The notes beneath the pieces were generated by a model. That model made no database searches and was not told the DNA's origin. It saw only the letters and a program-made list of their open reading frames with translations. 48,256 nt of DNA from a virus, in the IMG/VR virus record IMGVR_UViG_3300031933_000031, positions 1-48,256 of that record; one strand, given 5' to 3'. Shown here piece after piece: positions 8,021-15,008 of the stretch (position 1 is the first letter of the stretch; each line of letters starts with the position of its first letter). The translations under genes and the position numbers were made by a program.

Positions 8021-8046
8021 TAAAAAGCCCCGACAAGTATCGGGGC
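8021..8046 (-). terminator. Intrinsic terminator between tRNA-like units
   Basis: Minus strand: GCCCCGA-loop-TCGGGGC (8046-8027) followed by CTTTTT-type run (8026-8021). It would end the transcript coming from tRNA-like unit 2, or act as a processing stem between units. It sits at the end of a 90-base repeat that is copied at 8226-8315. Confidence 0.75.
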
Positions 8047-8110
8047 GAAAACTTCTAAATTGAATAACACCTTGGGTTTAAATTAAGGGTTATGATACAA
8101 AATGTATCGG
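8021..8110. repeat. 90-bp direct repeat, copy 1
   Basis: This segment matches 8226-8315 base for base except two positions (G/A at 8037 against 8242, and at 8075 against 8280). Each copy, read on the minus strand, carries a GATACA/TGTATC hairpin, a short AT-rich stretch and the GCCCCGA/TCGGGGC terminator. Each lies directly downstream of a tRNA-like unit whose ends are TGTGTAA/TTACACA. The repeat therefore looks like a duplicated unit-plus-terminator module. Confidence 0.9.
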
Positions 8111-8112
8111 TT

Positions 8113-8212
8113 GTGTGTAATCAGGACTCGAACCTGAACCAGCATACACGATCGGGTACGCTTTCATAGCTTAAACGCGATTAAGCAAGTCTACCATTAA
8201 AACAATTACACA
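8113..8212 (-). tRNA. tRNA-like RNA 2 (class II-like, about 98-100 nt)
   Basis: Minus strand: TGTGTAA at the 5' end pairs perfectly with TTACACA at the 3' end, and the T arm TCAGG-TTCGAGT-CCTGA is perfect. The D region (TTTTAATGGTAGAC) has the conserved GG of a D loop and can form a GTTT/AGAC stem. The anticodon stem GCTTAA/TTAAGC is strong but encloses TCGCGT, so the loop is 6 or 8 bases rather than 7. A 7-bp variable arm AGCGTAC/GTATGCT follows, as in class II tRNAs. The loop does not give a Ser, Leu or Tyr anticodon, so identity is undetermined. No CCA is encoded. Confidence 0.6.
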
Positions 8213-8225
8213 CACCGTTACACTC

Positions 8226-8251
8226 TAAAAAGCCCCGACAAATATCGGGGC
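8226..8251 (-). terminator. Intrinsic terminator between tRNA-like units
   Basis: Second copy of the GCCCCGA/TCGGGGC stem (8251-8232) with a following T-run (minus strand, 8231-8226). One base in the loop differs from the copy at 8027-8046. Confidence 0.75.
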
Positions 8252-8315
8252 GAAAACTTCTAAATTGAATAACACCTTGGATTTAAATTAAGGGTTATGA
8301 TACAAAATGTATCGG
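8226..8315. repeat. 90-bp direct repeat, copy 2
   Basis: Copy of 8021-8110 with two differences. The near-identity of non-coding sequence suggests recent duplication or selection on the RNA structure. Confidence 0.9.
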
Positions 8316-8316
8316 C

Positions 8317-8386
8317 TGTGTAATGATACATGACTCTTATCGATTTACGGGCTTGCGGGTCATCCTACGCCGTTGGTCATTACACA
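8317..8386 (-). ncRNA. Structured RNA in a tRNA slot, lacking tRNA consensus
   Basis: Minus strand: TGTGTAATG and CATTACACA give a 9-bp closing stem nearly identical to the acceptor of unit 2, with the same flank (GTAACGG before it, the 90-base repeat after it). Inside, ATGAC/GTCAT can pair, but there is no TTCGANT T-loop and no recognisable D loop. About 70 bases long. It may be a decayed tRNA or a different RNA in the same module. Confidence 0.5.
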
Positions 8387-8592
8387 CCGTTACATTCTAA
8401 ATCGACCTACCGTCTATTGTTCAACAGTCGTTAAGTCTCGCTAATCTATCGGTCATAGCCCCGAGATATTGACCACCTCCTCGTTTAAGATTCGATATTC
8501 ACATCTTAATATGTAGTCGGCCGTTGGCAGATACTCCCGCTAATCGAGCTGTTTACGTCACTAGGACTACTCGAACACTGTCTACAGGACTA
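8387..8592. other. Non-coding stretch, 5' part of the antisense RNA transcript
   Basis: No open frame is supported. On the minus strand several short hairpins are visible. TTAAGAT/ATCTTAA closes an 11-base loop around 8485-8509. GGTCA/TGACC encloses about 14 bases near 8450-8475. A CTGTT/AATAG stem lies near 8413-8427. A TTCGAGT heptamer near 8569-8575 resembles another T loop, but its flanks do not pair. These may be remnants of further tRNA-like units. Confidence 0.5.
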
Positions 8593-8621
8593 ACTTTAAT
8601 CGCTGGTGACACATACGTCAA
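8593..8621 (-). promoter_or_regulatory. Early-type promoter for the antisense tRNA-like array, with TGAC-N6-GTCA operator
   Basis: Minus strand: TTGACG (8621-8616), 17 bases, TAAAGT (8598-8593). The TGAC-N6-GTCA palindrome (8607-8620) overlaps the -35 box exactly as at the other early promoters of the window. It would start a transcript running through 8590 to 7920. Confidence 0.6.
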
Positions 8622-8648
8622 GTACTTTTTATTTTTTATTTACTCAGG

Positions 8649-8663
8649 CAGTGTTATACTGTG
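8649..8663 (+). promoter_or_regulatory. Putative late promoter -10 motif
   Basis: GTTATACTGTG with TATACT at 8655-8660, the recurrent structural-gene motif. It is only 9 bases before the spike ATG, so a transcript from it would be nearly leaderless. Confidence 0.5.
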
Positions 8664-8669
8664 GATATT

Positions 8670-9488
8670 ATGACGATTAAAGCAACTCTAACCGAAGCGT
8701 TTAAACGCGCTAAGCTCGAAGCGATGAAAGAAGTCGCAACATCTATACCCGGTCACGTAATAGCGTTTGACCCTGCGACTCAACACGCCCAGATACAAAT
8801 CGGTGTGGTGCGTATAGATGTTAACGGTACTGAGTTCAGCCCACCGCCACTTATCGAAGTACCTGTAGCGTTTGTCGGTGGTGGTGAGTATTTTCAAGAA
8901 TACGAAATAAACCCTAACGACGAAGGGCAAGTGTTATTCTCGCAACGCTGTATCGACGGATGGAAAACGACGGGCGGTATCGCTCAAAACCCTATTTTAC
9001 GTTTCCACGATTACAGCGATGCGGTCTTCATTCCAGGTATACGTTCACAACCTAATGTGATCATCGACCACGCTAACAACGGTATTCGTTTACGTAGTAA
9101 AGACGGTACGCGTTACGTATGGTTAAAGAACGACGGAACAATCGAAACGACTAACGGCACGGTTACACGTACTGATTCACCCGACGGGACATTCACCGAA
9201 ACGAACGGTAATTTCACACGTGTGGTTAACGCTGACGGCTCGATGAGTGAAACGAACGGCGCGTACAATAAAACGGTAAGTACGGCTGGTGTTGTGAATA
9301 TTAACGGTTTCATAATCCTATCAGATGGTTCAGCATCAAGCCCCGTACAAGTTCAAGCGCTTACCGTCATCGGTACATCGTCGCTTATCGTGTCAGGTAA
9401 AGAAGTTAAAGAGCACGTACACGATAAAGGTACTTATATCGACGCGGGTGACTCGCCGCTCAAGTCTGGCAATAGTGGAGCATTATAA
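8670..9488 (+). CDS. Baseplate spike / puncturing protein (Gp138 N-terminal domain)
   Basis: A 272-residue protein. I chose the ATG at 8670 because the residues from there (TLTEAFKRAKLEAMKEVATSIPGHVIAFD) match the N-terminal helix and first OB-fold strand of the Gp138/gpV spike family; a GTG three codons earlier lies in the promoter. Residues 25-120 form the OB fold. A needle region follows with repeats of the type 'TNG.xTRT.D.xGT.TETNG'. Near the C-terminus HVH in 'KEHVHDKGTY' is like the HxH iron site at spike tips. The protein trimerises under the hub. Confidence 0.75.
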   Translation: MTIKATLTEAFKRAKLEAMKEVATSIPGHVIAFDPATQHAQIQIGVVRIDVNGTEFSPPPLIEVPVAFVGGGEYFQEYEINPNDEGQVLFSQRCIDGWKTTGGIAQNPILRFHDYSDAVFIPGIRSQPNVIIDHANNGIRLRSKDGTRYVWLKNDGTIETTNGTVTRTDSPDGTFTETNGNFTRVVNADGSMSETNGAYNKTVSTAGVVNINGFIILSDGSASSPVQVQALTVIGTSSLIVSGKEVKEHVHDKGTYIDAGDSPLKSGNSGAL

Positions 9489-9835
9489 TGACTGTGAGAT
9501 TACTAGACGCTGACGGAGACATATCGACAAGCGGTCAACAATTCGCAACAGGGCGGGAAGAAATCGCACAAACTGTACAGACGCGTTTACGTTTATTCCT
9601 TGGTGAGTATTTCCGCGACGTAACAGACGGTACACCGTGGTGGGAATCGATACTTGGTAAAGAAGGTACGTTGTCGAGTAAAGAAGCGATTATAAAATCA
9701 CGTATCGTACGTACCGAAGGTATTGAACAACTTATCGAGTTTAGTACTGATTTCGACATAAACACCCGTGCATATAGTGTATCGGCTGGTATACTTACAC
9801 CATATGGTACAACTTATTTTACAGTGAGCGTTTAA
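9488..9835 (+). CDS. Baseplate wedge protein (gp25/gpW-like)
   Basis: A 115-residue protein. The segment 'GREEIAQTVQTRLRLFLGEYFRDVTDGTPWWESILG' (about residues 20-55) is the characteristic gp25-like lysozyme-fold wedge segment. 'AIIKSRIVRTEGIEQLIEFS' matches the second half. It connects sheath ends to the baseplate wedge. It overlaps the stop of the spike gene by one base and is followed at once by the J-like gene, the expected order. Confidence 0.8.
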   Translation: MTVRLLDADGDISTSGQQFATGREEIAQTVQTRLRLFLGEYFRDVTDGTPWWESILGKEGTLSSKEAIIKSRIVRTEGIEQLIEFSTDFDINTRAYSVSAGILTPYGTTYFTVSV

Positions 9836-9836
9836 C

Positions 9837-11036
9837 ATGGCTGAAATTACGTACAACGGTTACGTTCTTAAAAATCAAAACACTTGGTACGCTGAAGAAC
9901 AACAGCTTTATCTCGACATTGACGCTAATTGGAATTTAGACCCGTCAAGCCCTGACGGTTTAAAGCTCGCGTCGGACGCTGAGATATTCGCAAACCTCGA
10001 CGAGCTAGCGCAAAAAGCGTATAACTCGAAAGACCCTAACAAAGCGAAAGACGTTGACCTGAATGTATTGTGTTCAATCACCGGTACGACTCGCAGTGAA
10101 GGTACACCATCAACCGTGACGTTAACCCTAACTGGTGTGAACGGTACGGTTGTAAGCGCTGGTAAGATTGTTGAGTCTGCTTCGGATGGTTCACAATGGA
10201 CAATCGACTCGGACGTTACGATTGCAAGTGGTACAGCGACGGTAACTGCTACATGTACGGAAAACGGTGCAACGGCTGCGAGTATCGGTACACTAACTAA
10301 AATTGTGAATACGGTGGGCGGTTGGCAAACTGTCACTAACTCCACGGTTGCGACACTTGGTACTGACCGTCAATCCGATTCGTTGTTACGCGTTGAGCGT
10401 CGTCGTTCGGTGGCTCGCCCAGGTAACAACCAACTCGACAGTTTGACAGGTGAGTTGTTCGCTGTCGATGGTGTTAGGCGCGTTAGAGTATATGAAAATT
10501 ATACATCGTTTACTGATGACAACGGTTTAACACAACATAGCGTTGCACCTATTATAGACGGTGGGGCTGATGCCGATATCGCAAAAGCTATATTCATTAA
10601 GAAAAACCCAGGTTGTGATTTGTACGTCGCGGGTACACCTGTAACAGTTGAAGGTGTTTACGATAAATATATTAACAACGCGACAGACATTACTTTCTCA
10701 AGACCTATATACGTCGATGTGGATTTAGTGATTAACATTACTGATGACGGGACTTTACCTGTTGACGTAGAGGATCTAATAAAAGACGCTATCATTGACT
10801 ACACTCAAGGGTCGTTAATCGATTCAGATGCGGGGTTTAACGCCACGGGGTTTGACATTGGTGACGACGTACCAGTTAGACGACTCGATACGCCTATTAA
10901 TCAAGTTATAGGTCAGTACGGTAACTCGTACATTAACACAATGAGCGTTAACGGTTTTACATCTGGTTCACTACCTATCGAGTTTAACGAATTGACTCGT
11001 TGGTCTGAGGACAATATACGGGTGATCCTATCATGA
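9837..11036 (+). CDS. Baseplate wedge protein, J-like (gpJ/gp6)
   Basis: A 399-residue protein. The N-terminus 'WNLDPSSPDGLKLASDAEIFANLDELAQKAYNSKDPNKAKDVDLNVLCSITG' has the usual J-like pattern. 'GTPSTVTLTLTGVNGTVVSAGKIVES' and 'QSDSLLRVERRRSV...DSLTGELFAVDGVRRVRVYENYT' match the conserved middle. The C-terminus contains the 'P.YVDVDLVINITDD' strand domain. Such proteins build the wedge ring of simple contractile baseplates. It overlaps the next gene by 4 bases. Confidence 0.85.
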   Translation: MAEITYNGYVLKNQNTWYAEEQQLYLDIDANWNLDPSSPDGLKLASDAEIFANLDELAQKAYNSKDPNKAKDVDLNVLCSITGTTRSEGTPSTVTLTLTGVNGTVVSAGKIVESASDGSQWTIDSDVTIASGTATVTATCTENGATAASIGTLTKIVNTVGGWQTVTNSTVATLGTDRQSDSLLRVERRRSVARPGNNQLDSLTGELFAVDGVRRVRVYENYTSFTDDNGLTQHSVAPIIDGGADADIAKAIFIKKNPGCDLYVAGTPVTVEGVYDKYINNATDITFSRPIYVDVDLVINITDDGTLPVDVEDLIKDAIIDYTQGSLIDSDAGFNATGFDIGDDVPVRRLDTPINQVIGQYGNSYINTMSVNGFTSGSLPIEFNELTRWSEDNIRVILS

Positions 11037-11689
11037 CGATATCACCCGATCGCATTTATGCGCAATACCGAGACAAACCGAAAGCCGTAGCGTGGTACAA
11101 CATCGTACCCACGCAAGCGGCACAGATCGAAACGGTGCTTAACGATATTCGATTCAGTTACGATATCGACACTAATGAGGGTGAGCAACTAAACGTTATC
11201 GGTCGAGTTGTGGATATAAGCCGACAATACCGTAACAAGTTTGAAGAAATAACACCACCCTTCATCGTGGACGGTGCTGTCGATGATGAGGTTTATCGAT
11301 TACTTATCAAGTCTAAGATACTTAAAAATAATTCAGACGCTACGATCGATACGATAGTCGACTCGATACAATTCATAAGTGATGCAACAAACGCGAGGGT
11401 ATTAGACCACCGTGACATGTCGTTCAGCTTGATATTTCAAAACGCTTTAACGGATAAAGAGCGTTACATACTTAACGTTTTTGACATTGTACCGCGTCCG
11501 CAAGGCGTGCGCTTCCGTGGTTTTGTTGAGGAAGGTAATGCCGCACAGTACGGAAGTGGTGTACAATATAACGATGGTACTCAATACGGTCGTTACTTCG
11601 GTGCGTACTTCAATGAGACAACGTATTTAGCTAGACCTGACGACGGGCGATACTTAACGCAGTCTGGGTTATTCTTAACACTTTATTAA
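11033..11689 (+). CDS. Baseplate/tail protein I-like (DUF2612)
   Basis: A 218-residue protein. The opening 'IYAQYRDKPKAVAWYNIVPTQAAQIETVLNDIRFSYDIDTNEGEQLNVIGRVVDISRQ' is typical of DUF2612, the partner of J-like proteins that anchors the tail fibre or tailspike. The Gly/Tyr/Gln-rich C-terminus (AAQYGSGVQYNDGTQYGRYFGAYFNE) is probably the docking surface for the tailspike encoded next. The start overlaps the previous stop (ATGA). Confidence 0.8.
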   Translation: MTISPDRIYAQYRDKPKAVAWYNIVPTQAAQIETVLNDIRFSYDIDTNEGEQLNVIGRVVDISRQYRNKFEEITPPFIVDGAVDDEVYRLLIKSKILKNNSDATIDTIVDSIQFISDATNARVLDHRDMSFSLIFQNALTDKERYILNVFDIVPRPQGVRFRGFVEEGNAAQYGSGVQYNDGTQYGRYFGAYFNETTYLARPDDGRYLTQSGLFLTLY

Positions 11690-11704
11690 ACGGAGCATGT
11701 GAAA

Positions 11705-13537
11705 ATGCCTTTATTACCACCTCAAGAATTTGGCGCTGCATACTCCAACGCGGCCACAAGTGAATACCCAAGCGGTTCGTATAAAGACGAGACTGTACCG
11801 GGTTCATCACGAGACGGTTCACCGCTCGTAGCTGTAACTGAAAACGACCGTTTAGGTTTTGACTATGCTTTAGCTGACGAAGTAGGTATGACGTTTACAA
11901 ACGTACCTGATACAGCGTTAAGTTCGCAGCGTCTTGAAGCTCATAAAAAACTAATACATCAAGAGGTTATCATTGAACCTTTTAACTTTGACGATGTTGA
12001 CGCTATGATAGCTTATTCCGACCATGAGGAAGGTTTAAGATATTGTACAGGTAATTCGTTTTGGTTGGTTGTCGGTACAGCTGCATTATCAACAGGGACT
12101 TACATTTCGTTAGGTGGTTCTCTTGGTGTTGTCGCTTTAAACTTCCTGCACGTTGACGACTTCGGTGCTGCTGGTGATTACCTGTTATCGGATAGAACTG
12201 TTAACCCTAGTCCCACTGACGACACGACTATCATAAAAGACGTGTTAACTTTGTGCGAATCTATGGGTAAACATTTCGTAGCGTCTAACAAATATTACAT
12301 GTTGACCGAGAGTATAAACCTTAAAACAGGTTTAATGATGCGTGGTGGCGGTCGACAAACTTACGGTGAGTTCGATCAATCTAAAGCGTCAACAACGTTT
12401 AAATTTGTCGGTGTTACTGGTTTCTGTATCACTACCGACCAATATACTAAAACGTTAGTTATCGAAGATTTCAGCTTCGAGGGTGACTACACATGTTCAG
12501 GTATCTCTATGGGTTTTCAGTCTAGAGAACTAACGCTAAACCGTGTAAGTCTTAAATACTTTAATAACGGTATATACACAAACGACTGTTTTGTTGCTTC
12601 GTTGAAAGACGTAACAATAACCGCACAGGGGGTGGGTTTGGATTGGGGCGCTGGTACAACATTAAGTGTTGACAACATAGGTATACAAGGCGACCCAAGA
12701 CTTGACGGTATTGACATTGGTATGAGGTTCCGAGGCGGTCTAGCTAACTCTAAGTTTAGCGGTTTTATACAGTACGCTAAAACATTTGTAGCGTACGCTG
12801 GGCGAAATAACGTGTTATTAGGTAGTATGGATTTTGAATTTGCTGACGATAGTGAAGGGTCTAGACTTATTCAAATAGGTGACGTGTCAACAGGCTCGTT
12901 AACATTGCAAAACATAACGGCTGTTCTAGGTACTGCTACTGATGACATAGGGTTTTTCGAGTATGTGGGTGTAGCTGAGGGTACGTTCATACTTGACATA
13001 CAGACCATTTATCAAAACATACCTCCACAAGATAAGTGGTTCTATGAAGATGGCGGGACGTTCAATCATAACGTGTACATTAAAAAAGATATGTTCACAC
13101 CGTACGAATCTAAATTGAATTCGACTATAGACGACAGACTTTTTCAACTCACAGGTAATAGTGACGCTTCACAGGCTGACACAATATATTTATCTGGTAG
13201 TGGTACTTATCCGTTAACAATGCTTGAGGTGTTGTATTACGGTACGATGGTTGATAAGAACAATAGTTATTTACGTAACGGTATTGAGAATTTAAAATTC
13301 GGTAACGGTGTAACGTATCGAATAGCTACAGCGGCCGTAACGGGTGGTACTGTTGGTCAACCTATGGTGTCGTACATATCGGCACGTTACGATGCTGTAA
13401 CTACTTACGGTATAGTTACACCAGCTGTGGTTACGTCTACTAGTCAAGAAGTCCCGATAACGATTGACGCTACTGCTGGTACTTTTACAATAACTGCACA
13501 AACAGAAGTTCAATTGTTTTTCATATCTAAAGGTTAA
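11705..13537 (+). CDS. Tailspike with right-handed beta-helix (pectate-lyase-like fold)
   Basis: A 610-residue protein; GGAG at 11692-11695 favours the ATG at 11705 over a GTG at 11699. Residues 1-150 form an attachment domain that has 'VALNFLHVDDFGAAGDY' at its end. That motif is the standard entry to a pectate-lyase-like beta-helix. A 'DDTTIIKDVLTLCESMGKHFVASNKYYMLTESINLKTGLMMRGGGRQTYG' stretch follows, then repeated strand-turn units to about residue 480. The C-terminal domain is small and beta-rich. Likely binds or cleaves surface polysaccharide. No catalytic residues can be assigned. The middle uses more AT-rich codons than the baseplate genes. Confidence 0.75.
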   Translation: MPLLPPQEFGAAYSNAATSEYPSGSYKDETVPGSSRDGSPLVAVTENDRLGFDYALADEVGMTFTNVPDTALSSQRLEAHKKLIHQEVIIEPFNFDDVDAMIAYSDHEEGLRYCTGNSFWLVVGTAALSTGTYISLGGSLGVVALNFLHVDDFGAAGDYLLSDRTVNPSPTDDTTIIKDVLTLCESMGKHFVASNKYYMLTESINLKTGLMMRGGGRQTYGEFDQSKASTTFKFVGVTGFCITTDQYTKTLVIEDFSFEGDYTCSGISMGFQSRELTLNRVSLKYFNNGIYTNDCFVASLKDVTITAQGVGLDWGAGTTLSVDNIGIQGDPRLDGIDIGMRFRGGLANSKFSGFIQYAKTFVAYAGRNNVLLGSMDFEFADDSEGSRLIQIGDVSTGSLTLQNITAVLGTATDDIGFFEYVGVAEGTFILDIQTIYQNIPPQDKWFYEDGGTFNHNVYIKKDMFTPYESKLNSTIDDRLFQLTGNSDASQADTIYLSGSGTYPLTMLEVLYYGTMVDKNNSYLRNGIENLKFGNGVTYRIATAAVTGGTVGQPMVSYISARYDAVTTYGIVTPAVVTSTSQEVPITIDATAGTFTITAQTEVQLFFISKG

Positions 13538-13556
13538 ATAATAGGAGTGTGAAGTG

Positions 13557-13610
13557 ATGGCCGATCCAACTAAACCAGATTTACCTAACGACGACAAGAA
13601 ACAGAAGTAA
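13557..13610 (+). CDS. 17-residue peptide, MADPTKPDLPNDDKKQK
   Basis: A tiny frame with a good ribosome site (AGGAG at 13543-13547). Its stop overlaps the ATG of the next gene (TAATG), so it is well placed for coupling. The bases 13560-13588 are nearly identical to 44778-44806, within the head gene at 44574, giving the shared peptide ADPTKPDLP. It may be a leader peptide or a fragment left by recombination. Confidence 0.4.
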   Translation: MADPTKPDLPNDDKKQK

Positions 13611-14050
13611 TGTTCTTCGTCATACTAGCGGTGGCCTTCGGGCTGCTCGCTATTCACCCTAAAGCACGTTATGTGTGCTGTCTGCTTTGCGGACTTAACA
13701 CTTTTTTACTTATTATTTCTTTACTTTGCGATAAAAACGGCGATACGTTATACTTGTTACGTACTATCGGTACAACCGCAGTAGCGGTATTAGCATGTAT
13801 TCCAAAAACGACAATCGGTTTTCATCAAGCTTTTATACAACTAGCTATATTGTGTAGTTACGTTATGCTTGCTTACGATGTCACACAAGGGAAACACGTT
13901 TTAATTTATAATAATTATGAAACGGTGATTTATGGCCTTGTTGCTTGTCAATTTGTTGGAATTTTCACAGCGATATGGGACGTTAATTATGATCACATTA
14001 AACGTGGTCTACGTAGCCGTTTATATTTACAGAGGAATAAAAGAACATGA
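13610..14050 (+). CDS. Membrane protein with about four transmembrane helices
   Basis: A 146-residue protein. Hydrophobic segments lie at about residues 2-16, 20-42, 50-66, 72-92 and 104-124, with four or five spanning. A basic tail (KRGLRSRLYLQRNKRT) would be cytoplasmic. No family is recognised. It sits between the tailspike and a small holin-like gene and overlaps both neighbours by 1-4 bases, so a role in lysis or inner-membrane exclusion is possible but unproven. Confidence 0.6.
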   Translation: MFFVILAVAFGLLAIHPKARYVCCLLCGLNTFLLIISLLCDKNGDTLYLLRTIGTTAVAVLACIPKTTIGFHQAFIQLAILCSYVMLAYDVTQGKHVLIYNNYETVIYGLVACQFVGIFTAIWDVNYDHIKRGLRSRLYLQRNKRT

Positions 14051-14373
14051 GCGCACATTCGTTAGATGCCACAAATGCAAACATTATCGTGTCAAGCACG
14101 ACAGGCGCGGCAGTGGCGGCAACTAGTGCTATGAATGTGATTAACGAATACGCTGTGATCATAGGTTTATTGATAAGTGTTGTTTCGTTAGTGGCTGGTG
14201 TGTGGTTCAAGATAGCTTCAAACCGTAAAGAAGATGTTAGGCGTGAAGAAGAATTAGCGTATCGTGCTGAAGAAGCGCGACAATCGAGAATGCAAATCGA
14301 CGCGCTTGCTGCGATGATGGAAAGTATGATCACCCGCGACGGGATTGAGCGTCGTGAGGAACCCCGCATATAA
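14047..14373 (+). CDS. Small holin-like membrane protein (HP1-type)
   Basis: A 108-residue protein. An Ala/Ser/Thr-rich N-terminus leads to one strong membrane segment (EYAVIIGLLISVVSLVAGVWF, about residues 34-54). A basic stop (KIASNRKEDVRR) and a long charged helix follow. This is the pattern of HP1-family holins, which have 'NEWGVIIG...YKRKE'-like sequences. It could instead be a spanin-like protein. The start overlaps the upstream stop (ATGA). Its 3' end overlaps the convergent gene by 44 bases. Confidence 0.5.
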   Translation: MSAHSLDATNANIIVSSTTGAAVAATSAMNVINEYAVIIGLLISVVSLVAGVWFKIASNRKEDVRREEELAYRAEEARQSRMQIDALAAMMESMITRDGIERREEPRI

Positions 14374-14734
14374 TATCTTCGAAATAACCAAGCCCAACAC
14401 CTTGTAACATACTCGGCGTTCGTCCGTTATCCATTTCGTGTAATAGTATTTCGTGCGCTTTTTTGAGTGCTTCAAGCAACTCGGCGTTACGTGCTTCGAG
14501 TGTGGTCAACTCAACACTTGAGGGCATTCCCACTGGTTCCTCATCACCGAACAGCACTTTCATTTGTTTACCATAAAAACAATAGTCTAAAGTGGGAGTA
14601 ATGTTTTTACAACCTACCCGCTTTAGTTCGTCGTGGTCAACATACCAACAACCACCTTTATATGTGGCTTTAACAATTGACCCGACCGGTAAATCTAAAG
14701 CTACATACGGGTTTTTAATAATTTGTATATTCAT
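14330..14734 (-). CDS. Hypothetical protein, small beta domain plus coiled coil
   Basis: A 134-residue protein. I chose the ATG at 14734 (GAGGG about 10 bases upstream) over a start at 14764. The first 65 residues (VALDLPVGSIVKATYKGGCWYVDHDELKRVG) resemble those of the 73-residue protein at 30658 (FPVEVEGVIEHECG...SAELKRIG). Residues 75-110 form a helix rich in Glu/Leu/Ala. It is the last gene of the leftward region and runs 44 bases into the convergent holin-like gene. Function unknown. Confidence 0.6.
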   Translation of the reverse strand: MNIQIIKNPYVALDLPVGSIVKATYKGGCWYVDHDELKRVGCKNITPTLDYCFYGKQMKVLFGDEEPVGMPSSVELTTLEARNAELLEALKKAHEILLHEMDNGRTPSMLQGVGLGYFEDIICGVPHDAQSRRG

Positions 14735-14757
14735 GTGCAGTGACCCTCTGTTAATTA

Positions 14758-14776
14758 GCGCCACGGAGTGTGACGC
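14758..14776 (-). promoter_or_regulatory. Conserved 5'-leader hairpin, copy 1
   Basis: Minus strand GCGTCACACTCCGTGGCGC; GCGTCAC and GTGGCGC pair with one mismatch. It is followed by TAATTAA and a purine-rich ribosome site. Near-identical copies occur at 19176-19194 and 29508-29526, always in the 5' leader of a gene and in the same orientation relative to it. Confidence 0.6.
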
Positions 14777-14784
14777 TTTCGGAT

Positions 14785-14813
14785 AGTATTGTCTATAGTG
14801 ACGGGGTTGTCAA
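14785..14813 (-). promoter_or_regulatory. Early-type promoter with TGAC-N6-GTCA operator
   Basis: Minus strand TTGACA (14813-14808), 17 bases, AATACT (14790-14785). The palindrome TGAC-aacccc-GTCA overlaps the -35 box. It would drive the 134-residue gene ending at 14330. Confidence 0.65.
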
Positions 14814-15007
14814 TAAATTATATATACTTCCATCACGCTGAACGAACTCAAACGTGCTTGACGATATAGAATGTCCTCACCGTCATCTTCAAGTCTGAAT
14901 TTTATAACATCGTCTTCAAGCGATGGTTCGTAATCTGTTAACACTGTGAAACAGTCGCCCTCCGATGTTCTGAGTATAACTTTAAAACCTTTTATCATCG
15001 TAGCCAT
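14810..15007 (-). CDS. Hypothetical 65-residue protein
   Basis: The start at 15007 has GGGAG nine bases upstream; an ATG at 15016 overlaps the polymerase stop and is less well spaced. The protein is mixed charge with a beta-like pattern (GFKVILRTSEGDCFTVLTDYEPSLEDDVIKFRLEDDG). It is coupled to the DNA polymerase gene. No family recognised. Confidence 0.6.
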   Translation of the reverse strand: MATMIKGFKVILRTSEGDCFTVLTDYEPSLEDDVIKFRLEDDGEDILYRQARLSSFSVMEVYIIY

Positions 15008-15008
15008 T

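Noticed and set aside
8317-8386. Reading the third RNA unit as a plus-strand tRNA
   Set aside because: No T loop or D loop consensus in either direction; the shared flanks and promoter place it on the minus strand.
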